Shown one piece after another: positions 42,655 to 48,856 of a stretch of DNA of 48,856 nt (position 1 is the stretch's first letter; the number at the start of each line of letters is the position of its first letter). Both the position numbers and the translations under genes were made by a program. Source of the stretch: Actinoplanes auranticolor (GTDB taxonomy: Bacteria > Actinomycetota > Actinomycetes > Mycobacteriales > Micromonosporaceae); the NCBI RefSeq assembly GCF_018332655.1, contig NZ_BOQL01000056.1, forward strand, positions 1 to 48,856, given 5' to 3'. The notes below the pieces were generated by a model. That model saw nothing but the letters and a program-made list of their open reading frames with translations, searched no databases and had not been told where the DNA came from.

Positions 42655-45600
42655 TCATGCCACGAATCCGGTCTGCATCAGTGAGACGCCCCGCCGGGTC
42701 ACCAGCTGCGCCCGACCGGCCGGCAGCCGCCGTGGTGCGGCCTCGCCGAGGAACTTGCCCTCTTCCTTCGGGTACGACAGCAGCGCCGCCGGCGTACCCA
42801 GCTCCCACATCCGACGGATGACCGGGTCCATCATGGCCCGCATCGCGCCCGAGGTGCTGCGGGCGACGATCACGTGCAGGCCGATGTAGATGCCCTGGGC
42901 CAGCAGCGGCAGCAGCGGGTCGAGCGTCGATCCCATGCCCTGGCCTTTGGTCATCAGGTCGTAGTCGTCGACCACGACGAACAGCTCGGGGCCTTCCCAC
43001 CAGTCCCGCCGGCGCATCCGCTCCGACGAGATCTCCGGTCCAGGCACCCGGCGGTTCATCGACACCGACGCCTGCCCGGCGAGCTCGAACAGCTTGTCGC
43101 CGGTGAACCCGAAGCCGACCTGGTACTCCGGCGGCAGCGCGGTGTCGAGGTCACGCCGCGAGTCGCCGAGCACCACCTTGGCCTCGTCGGAGGTGTAGCG
43201 CTCCTGGATCGCGCGCAGCACCAGGCGCAGCACGTTCGACTTGCCGGTCTCGTTGTCACCGAAGACCAGCAGGTGCGGGGTCGCCATGAAGTCGTGCCAA
43301 ACCGGGGCGAGGCGCTGCTCGTCCTGGCCCAGGCACACCTTGAACTCCGGCTCCGGCTGCGGCAGCTGCTCCACCGGCAGGCGGGTGGGCAACATCCGTA
43401 CGCCCGGCGCGGCCGGCCCGGTCCAGAAGGTGTTGATCTCCTCGGTGACCGACTTCGTGGCCTCGGCCAGGTCAGCCGTCTGCGCGCTGCCGTCCATCCG
43501 CGGCAACGCGCCGAGGAAGTGCAGCCCGTCGGAGGTCAGGCCGCGACCGGTCTGGTTCGGCACGGTCTGCGCCTTGCGCGAGCCGACCTCGGACTCCATC
43601 GCGTCACCGAGCCGCAGCTCCAGCTTGGTGCCCATCACGTCGCGCAGCCAGGTCCGCATCTCCGACCACCGGGTCGCGGTGATGATCACGTGGATGCCGA
43701 ACGACAGGCCCCGTGACGCCAGCTCCTGGAACCGGGTGTCCAGCTCGGGGAAGTCCTGCTTCATCGTGTACCAGCCGTCGATGACGAGGAACACGTGGCC
43801 GAACGGGTCGTCGATCTCACCGCGTTCGCGGGCCGCCAGGTACGACGCCATCGAGTCCAGTCCGCGCGCCGCGAACTCCGCCTCGCGCCGCTCCATGACC
43901 TGCCCGATCTCCTGGATCGTGCGGACCACCCGGTCGCGTTCCATCCGGGTGGCGATGGAGCCGATGTGCGGCAGACCGGCGATCGACGACAGACCACCAC
44001 CGCCGAAGTCGAGGCCGTAGAACTGCACCTCCTCCGGCGTGTTGGTCAGGGCCAGGCCGAGGATCAGGCTGCGCAGCAGCGTCGACTTGCCACTCTGCGG
44101 CGCGCCCGCGATGCCCACGTGTCCGTCGGCGCCGCCCAGGTCCACCATCAGCAGCTCACGCAGCTGCTCCTGGGGCCGGTCCACGATGCCGACCGGCACC
44201 CGCAGCTTGCCTTGCGCCGTCGGATCCTCCACCGTCATGCCCCGCACCGGGTCCGGCACCACGCTGGCCAGCAACGAGTCCAGGCTGGGCGCCGCCGACA
44301 GCGGCGGCAGCCACACCTGCCGGGCAGGCGGCCCGGACCCGGTGAGCCGGTCCAGCAGGACATCGGCCAGGCTGGGCCCGGTCAGCGACTCTGCCGGCTC
44401 GGCCGGGACAGCGTCGGCCGCCTCGCCGGTCCGGTCCCGGCCCGGGTCCTGCCGCCCCGCCACCTGCCGGGTCGTGAACGGGACGACGTCGAGCGCGGCC
44501 GGCTCCTCGCCCGGCTCCACGGCGACCGGGCCGCGGCCGCTGTACGGGCCGGACACGTACGCCGACTTGAACCGCACCAGGTTGGTGGTGTCCAGCTTCA
44601 GGTAGCCGTTGCCCGGCTCCGACGGCAGCTCGTACGCCTTGCCGACACCGATGACCGACCGCGACTCCATCGACGAGAACGTCCGCAACGCGATCCGGTA
44701 CGACAGGTGGCCCTCGACCCGGTTGATCCGGCCCTCGTCCAGGCGCTGCGAGGCGAGCAGCAGGTGCACGCCGAGCGAGCGGCCCAGCCGGCCGATCGAC
44801 ACGAACAGGTCCATGAACTCGGTCTTGCTGCTCAGCAGCTCGCTGAACTCGTCCACGATGATCAGCAGGACCGGGAACGGCACCAGCTGGGCGCCGGCCG
44901 CCCGCGCCTTCTCGTAGTCGAACAGCGACGCGTAGCCGCTGGCCCGCAGCATCTCCTGGCGCCGGGTCATCTCGCCGTTCAAGGCATCCTGCATCCGGTC
45001 CACCAGCGGCAGCTCGTCGGCGAGGTTGGTGATGACCGCCGAGGTGTGCGGCAGCTTCTCCATGCCCAGGAACGTCGCGCCACCCTTGAAGTCGACCAGG
45101 ACCAGGTTGAGGATCTCCGAGCTGTGCGTCGCCGCCAGCGCGCAGACCAGCGTGCGCAGCAGCTCCGACTTGCCCGAACCGGTCGCGCCGATCAGCAGGC
45201 CGTGCGGGCCCATGCCGCCCTGCGCCGACTCCTTCAGATCCAGCTCGATGACCTCGCCGTCCTCGGTCACCCCGATCGGCACCGTCAGCCGGTTGCGCTG
45301 CGGTGCCCGGGAACGCCACAGCGCCGGCACATCGAACGTGTGCGCGTCGCGGATGCCCAGCAGCGCGGTCAGCTCGAAGCTGTTCTCCATCGGCTCGTCG
45401 ACCACGTCGAGGGTGCCGCTGGTCCGCTTGGGCGCGATGATCCGGGCCAGCGCCTCGCTCTGCACCAGGTCCAGGCCGTCGCGGATGGCCGACCCGACGG
45501 TGTCCCCGGCCGGGAACTCGACCTTGTCACCGTCGACAGTCAGCCGCAGCACCTTCGGACCACCGGGCATGTTGCCGGTGAGGTCCAGCAGCACCACGTT

Positions 45601-46611
45601 GCGCATCCCGGCGCCGACCAGCCGGGAACTGTCCGGCAGATCCACCAGGTGCGCGACGATGACCAGCAGCGGCTCGGTCGCCGACGGCCGCACGTTGCGG
45701 TCGTGGTCACCCCGCTCGCCGACCTCAGAACCGAGCAGGTCCATCAGCTCGTCATGGCTGCCGGCGAACAACCGGGTCGGCCCGGCGGCGTCGAACGCGG
45801 TCGGATGCGCGTTGTGCGGCAGCCACTTGATCCAGTCCCACGGCCCGCGATGCACCTCCGCGGCCAGCACCGCCACCCGCAGCTCGTCCGGGGCGTGGAA
45901 GGTCACCAGCTGCGCCACCATCGCCCGGGCCAGGTCGATCGCCGGGTCGGCCGCACCGGAGAACTCGATGCTGGTGAACGAGCGCAGCCCCACCGAGATC
46001 GGGATGCCCGGCACCGTCCGGTAGGTCTCCGAGAACCGCCGCAGCGAGATCGACGCCAGCGGCTCCAGATCCTCGATCGGCTTCGTCGACGGCGGCGAGA
46101 ACGTCAGCATCGCGTTCTGCCGGCCCAGCCCGATCCGTACCCGGCCGAAGTCGTCATGGCTCGGCCGGCGCTCCCACAACCGACTGCTCATCGCGATCGA
46201 CCAGAGCCAGCTGGGCTGCGGATTGTTCCAGAGCACGAACTGCCGCTGGTCGTCCGCCGCCCGGCGGGCCTGCTTGCGCAGCTGAGCGATGTAGCGCAGG
46301 AAGTCCCGGCGTTCGCCGCGCATCTTGCGCTTACGGTCGGCGGCCGCCCGGCCGATCTGCATGACACCCATGAGCAGCATGCCGGCGGCCATCGCGCCGC
46401 CCATCACGTACATGATCGGCGCGCGGCTGTAGAGGCCGAACATCGCCATCATGGCGCCCATGCCGAGGCCCATCGGCACGATGGACGCGAACGAGCGGAA
46501 GTCGAGCGGGGCCTCCTCCGCCATCAGCGGCGGCTCCTGCAACTCGACCCGGCCCTCGGGTGCCTCCGGACCGGCCGCGCGGGGTGGCCGCTTGACGGTG
46601 ACCGTACTCAT
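42655..46611 (-). CDS. eccC: T7SS FtsK/SpoIIIE-type ATPase EccC
   Basis: The gene encodes 1318 residues; the start at 46611 overlaps the previous stop (ATGA). Two TM helices lie at ~40-85 (FASIVPMGLGMGAMMAMFGL; MYVMGGAMAAGMLLMGVMQI). A domain of unknown function with PSHDDFGRVRIGLGRQ comes next. Three FtsK-like ATPase modules follow with intact Walker A motifs: IGATGSGKSELL near 480, IAGAPQSGKSTLL near 837, and FGDNETGKSNVL near 1122. Module 1 has the Walker B-like strand LNLVLVDFKGGATFLGMEKL, and module 2 has FYGLDFGGGGL. A single fused EccC (not the split EccCa/EccCb of some mycobacterial systems) is typical of non-mycobacterial actinobacteria. It recognises and energises secretion of WXG100-type substrates. 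Confidence 0.97.
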   Translation of the reverse strand: MSTVTVKRPPRAAGPEAPEGRVELQEPPLMAEEAPLDFRSFASIVPMGLGMGAMMAMFGLYSRAPIMYVMGGAMAAGMLLMGVMQIGRAAADRKRKMRGERRDFLRYIAQLRKQARRAADDQRQFVLWNNPQPSWLWSIAMSSRLWERRPSHDDFGRVRIGLGRQNAMLTFSPPSTKPIEDLEPLASISLRRFSETYRTVPGIPISVGLRSFTSIEFSGAADPAIDLARAMVAQLVTFHAPDELRVAVLAAEVHRGPWDWIKWLPHNAHPTAFDAAGPTRLFAGSHDELMDLLGSEVGERGDHDRNVRPSATEPLLVIVAHLVDLPDSSRLVGAGMRNVVLLDLTGNMPGGPKVLRLTVDGDKVEFPAGDTVGSAIRDGLDLVQSEALARIIAPKRTSGTLDVVDEPMENSFELTALLGIRDAHTFDVPALWRSRAPQRNRLTVPIGVTEDGEVIELDLKESAQGGMGPHGLLIGATGSGKSELLRTLVCALAATHSSEILNLVLVDFKGGATFLGMEKLPHTSAVITNLADELPLVDRMQDALNGEMTRRQEMLRASGYASLFDYEKARAAGAQLVPFPVLLIIVDEFSELLSSKTEFMDLFVSIGRLGRSLGVHLLLASQRLDEGRINRVEGHLSYRIALRTFSSMESRSVIGVGKAYELPSEPGNGYLKLDTTNLVRFKSAYVSGPYSGRGPVAVEPGEEPAALDVVPFTTRQVAGRQDPGRDRTGEAADAVPAEPAESLTGPSLADVLLDRLTGSGPPARQVWLPPLSAAPSLDSLLASVVPDPVRGMTVEDPTAQGKLRVPVGIVDRPQEQLRELLMVDLGGADGHVGIAGAPQSGKSTLLRSLILGLALTNTPEEVQFYGLDFGGGGLSSIAGLPHIGSIATRMERDRVVRTIQEIGQVMERREAEFAARGLDSMASYLAARERGEIDDPFGHVFLVIDGWYTMKQDFPELDTRFQELASRGLSFGIHVIITATRWSEMRTWLRDVMGTKLELRLGDAMESEVGSRKAQTVPNQTGRGLTSDGLHFLGALPRMDGSAQTADLAEATKSVTEEINTFWTGPAAPGVRMLPTRLPVEQLPQPEPEFKVCLGQDEQRLAPVWHDFMATPHLLVFGDNETGKSNVLRLVLRAIQERYTSDEAKVVLGDSRRDLDTALPPEYQVGFGFTGDKLFELAGQASVSMNRRVPGPEISSERMRRRDWWEGPELFVVVDDYDLMTKGQGMGSTLDPLLPLLAQGIYIGLHVIVARSTSGAMRAMMDPVIRRMWELGTPAALLSYPKEEGKFLGEAAPRRLPAGRAQLVTRRGVSLMQTGFVA

Positions 46612-46967
46612 CCGATGTCCCCCGGCCCGGCGCCGCCGCCACCCCAGGCGGCATTGTCCTGCTGCAGCAACTTGACCGCGTAGCGGTCATTGCGGAATCG
46701 TTCGGCGGCCTTGTCCTCGTCCACGTCTTCCCCGTCCCGGGCCCGGCGAGCGGCCTCCTTCGCCTGCGTCTCGTCCTGCTCGCGTTCGAGCGCCTCGGCC
46801 TCCTTGCGCTTGCGGCGCCGTTCCTTCATGAGCTGATAGCGCTCCTCGATGTCAAGATCACCGCCGCAGCGGCGCGGCTTGCCCTCCCCGCTGACGGCCT
46901 CGGCCGAAGGGGCCGCGCGCCGCCACACCTGCCGCGTGCCCTGCGACTCGTCACCGGCGTCAGCCAT
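46608..46967 (-). CDS. Small charged helical protein upstream of eccC
   Basis: The product has 119 residues from the ATG at 46967, which overlaps the preceding gene by 8 bases; its own stop overlaps the eccC start by 4 bases. Its middle is a long, highly charged helix (DIEERYQLMKERRRKRKEAE, then EREQDETQAKEAARRA), likely a coiled coil, followed by a DEDKAAERFRNDRYAVKLLQ helix and a Gly-rich tail. There is no signal, TM or Cys-rich site and I do not recognise a family. Placement directly before eccC, with translational coupling on both sides, suggests that it helps the EccC ATPase or substrate handling. That role is inference from position. Confidence 0.75.
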   Translation of the reverse strand: MADAGDESQGTRQVWRRAAPSAEAVSGEGKPRRCGGDLDIEERYQLMKERRRKRKEAEALEREQDETQAKEAARRARDGEDVDEDKAAERFRNDRYAVKLLQQDNAAWGGGGAGPGDIG

Positions 46968-48856
46968 GCGGACTCGCACCCGTGAGCCAGGCCGCGCCGT
47001 CGACGTCGTCCCAGCCGGACATGTCATCGTCATCCACAGTGATCACCGGCACGAAGTCGTCGCCGGCCGGCGTCCCGTCGACGGGCCCGGCCGCATCCCA
47101 GGCGCCGGTGCCGTCGTGCAGCAGTTCGGCGGACTCGGGACGCTCGGGAGCTTCCCGGTCGTCCTCTGGTTGTGGCCGCCCCGGAATCGCGGCGGCGAGT
47201 CGCGGATCGTGTGGAAGCGTCCCCGCGGCGACCGCGTCGCGGCCCAGGACAGCCGGTGCGGACGCGGCCGACGGTGGTGCCGGCACGACCGGCTGCGGAA
47301 CGGGGAACACCACCGCGGGGAAGCTCTGGGCTGCGGCGTCGTCCTCGCCCGGGCCGGTCGGGGCGGCGGACCCGTTCGGATTCGCCGGCGCCGCGTTGGC
47401 CACGGTCACGGCCATCTGCTGCACGGCCGGCCTTTCTACGGGTACGGCGTCAGCGGCGTCCGGCGGCGTCTGAAGGCCTGTTCCGTCACCCGGCACCAGC
47501 TCGGCGGGCAGGAACGGCTCCGGGGCCGGTACGGCGACGACGGGGTCGGCCGCGACGGGCTCAGCCTGGACGGGCTCAGCCTGGACGGGATCGCCCTGGA
47601 CGGGATCGCCCTGCACGGGATCGCCCTGCACGGGATCGGCCGCGACGGGGTCGGTCTGGACGGGCTCTGGCATCGCGGGATCGGTAACCGCCGGCGCCTC
47701 GACAACACCGGGGTTTGCCGTCACCGGCTCGGTCACGCCCGGGTCCGCCGCCACCGGCTCAGTGACGACGGGAGCGTTCGTGGCCGGACCGTCCGTGGCC
47801 GGACCGTTCGCTGCCGGTCCGTCCACGACCGGCCACTCCGCGGTCGGTCCGTCCGTGGCCGGTCCATCCGTGGCCGGCCACTGCGCAGGAGGCCCGTCCG
47901 TGGCCGGCCAGTCCACGACCGATCCGTCCGTGCCGGGCAGCGAGACCACCGACTCTACCGGGATCGCCGGTGGTGGGACGTCGATCGAAGTCTGCAGTCC
48001 CCCGCCGCCCGCGGCCGCGCCGTTCGGCGCGAACGGGATGGTGCCGGCCTCGGCGGGTTGCCAGTCGACGGTGTCCGCATCGATCAGCTCGGATGCGATG
48101 GTGCCGTCCGCGGGGGACAGCGCGCCGGGCGGCGCTGTGCCACCGGACAGGCCGGGCATCGCCGGCATCCCGGCTGGTGTGTCGCTCGAGCTTTCGGTGC
48201 CGCCGTACTCCGGGAGCGTCACATCGTCCGCCGCCGCGAAGGCCGAGTCGGTCGCGCTCGGCAGGTCGCCGGACTGCTCCCACTGCGGAACTTCCAGGCC
48301 CGCGCCACCGGCGGCGGTTCCCTGCGGGGCGCTCGGATCGCCGAGGTCACCACCGGCCGGCTGCCAGTCCACCAGGTCCGCGTCGACCAGGCCCTGGGCA
48401 TCGGGCGCGTCGGGGATCCCGGCGCCGGCACCCGGCTGGCCCGCGCCGGGCTGACCGGCGCCCGGCATCATCGGCGGCTGCCCCGCCAGGGGCACCCCGC
48501 CGCCGGCGGTCTGCTGCGGCACCGTCTCGTCCGCACCCTCGGCGGCCGGCCCCTCCACATCGGAGGCGAGGCCGGTACCGCTGGGCGGCTCGTAGCCGGG
48601 AACGGTCAGGCCCCCGCCGCCGGCCTCTGCTCCGCTCGGCGAGCCCGGCACCTCGTAGTCGGCGCCGGACGGCCGCCAACTGGACACGTCACCGGTGACC
48701 AGGCCCTGCGCATCGGGCGCCTCGACGGAGCCGGAACCCGCGGAGCCGGGACCGCCACCGGAGCCCGGCATGCCGGGCATCATCGGCGGCTGGCCGAGGC
48801 CGCCACCACCGGGCGCGGCACCCAACGGCGCGTCCGGGGCATCCACCGCACCGATC
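46960..48856 (-). CDS. Long disordered repeat protein, N-terminus outside the window
   Basis: The frame is open to the right edge of the window, so at least 628 residues are C-terminal to an unseen start. At least three copies of a ~45-residue unit occur: APDAQGLVDADLVDWQPAGG, then P-x-x-P-x-G-x-x-AGG-x-GL-x-VP, with variants QGLVTGDVSSWRPSG and SELIDADTVDWQPAE. After these come repeats of the type TDGPxxxWP, then a Val/Pro/Asp stretch with PVQGD pentapeptides, then a Pro/Ala-rich tail ending in an acidic DDDDMSGWDDVDGAAWLTGA. There is no TM or signal in view. It is probably an intrinsically disordered protein with short Trp-containing motifs. If the N-terminus has a WXG100 or PPE-like domain, this would be a T7SS substrate or adaptor; that cannot be seen here. 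Confidence 0.75.
   Translation of the reverse strand, partial: IGAVDAPDAPLGAAPGGGGLGQPPMMPGMPGSGGGPGSAGSGSVEAPDAQGLVTGDVSSWRPSGADYEVPGSPSGAEAGGGGLTVPGYEPPSGTGLASDVEGPAAEGADETVPQQTAGGGVPLAGQPPMMPGAGQPGAGQPGAGAGIPDAPDAQGLVDADLVDWQPAGGDLGDPSAPQGTAAGGAGLEVPQWEQSGDLPSATDSAFAAADDVTLPEYGGTESSSDTPAGMPAMPGLSGGTAPPGALSPADGTIASELIDADTVDWQPAEAGTIPFAPNGAAAGGGGLQTSIDVPPPAIPVESVVSLPGTDGSVVDWPATDGPPAQWPATDGPATDGPTAEWPVVDGPAANGPATDGPATNAPVVTEPVAADPGVTEPVTANPGVVEAPAVTDPAMPEPVQTDPVAADPVQGDPVQGDPVQGDPVQAEPVQAEPVAADPVVAVPAPEPFLPAELVPGDGTGLQTPPDAADAVPVERPAVQQMAVTVANAAPANPNGSAAPTGPGEDDAAAQSFPAVVFPVPQPVVPAPPSAASAPAVLGRDAVAAGTLPHDPRLAAAIPGRPQPEDDREAPERPESAELLHDGTGAWDAAGPVDGTPAGDDFVPVITVDDDDMSGWDDVDGAAWLTGASPHG
47561..47645 (-). 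repeat. 15-bp tandem repeats (PVQGD/PVQAE pentapeptides)
   Basis: Near-identical 15-base units encode PVQGD and PVQAE in tandem within the disordered protein. Such low-complexity tracts change length easily by slippage. Confidence 0.8.

Noticed and set aside
43795..46683. 962-residue plus-strand open frame opposite eccC
   Set aside because: The minus strand carries the three Walker A motifs of EccC, and the plus-strand protein is a low-complexity Arg/Gln/His/Asp composition without any domain.

Overview
The window looks like chromosomal DNA from a high-GC filamentous actinobacterium. GC-rich third codon positions, GTG starts, Tat-type secreted proteins, a CBM2-linked arabinofuranosidase and an actinobacterial type VII secretion (T7SS/ESX-like) operon all point that way. 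Micromonosporaceae is my best guess, but this is inference from style and not from a marker gene.

The left half (about 1-24,600) is a patchwork. Intact genes are: two small secreted proteins, a GH62 arabinofuranosidase with CBM2, a divergent TetR/SDR pair with two matching palindromic operators, an SMI1/KNR4 protein, an MmpS-like membrane protein, a PknB-type Ser/Thr kinase, an amidohydrolase, an O-methyltransferase, a second TetR, a cytochrome P450 and a divergent AraC regulator. Between them lie many eroded fragments: IS5, IS3, IS630, IS701-like, IS21 and IS256 transposases, a Tn3 transposase C-terminus, a TnsA-like endonuclease, a serine recombinase, an ATP-dependent DNA ligase, an M1 peptidase, a GTPase-like protein, a SAM methyltransferase and an AraC C-terminus. 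A CHASE-type histidine kinase is broken by one frameshift. This is a graveyard of repeated insertions and recombination.

The middle (24,794-29,768) is orderly. A secreted subtilisin-like protease is divergent from a two-gene operon of Tat-exported DUF1800 and DUF1501 proteins.

The right part (30,797-48,856, all minus strand) is one tightly packed operon of at least nine genes. In transcription order: a very long disordered repeat protein (its N-terminus lies outside the window), a small charged helical protein, EccC (three FtsK-type ATPase modules), EccD, EccB, a 1022-residue protein, a beta-helix/AAA+ fusion related to EccA, a YbaB/EbfC-like protein, and a 785-residue protein. Several starts and stops overlap by 4 to 8 bases. 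EccC, EccD and EccB would form the membrane pore. The 1022- and 785-residue proteins are paralogs. Each has an N-terminal alpha/beta domain resembling a caspase/CHAT-like toxin module, a proline-rich middle, and a C-terminal domain that reads like an ADP-ribosyltransferase fold without its catalytic glutamates. This paralog pair, with the beta-helix AAA+ protein and the YbaB-like protein, is the most interesting part of the window. No WXG100 substrate, EccE or mycosin is visible here; they may lie beyond the right edge.
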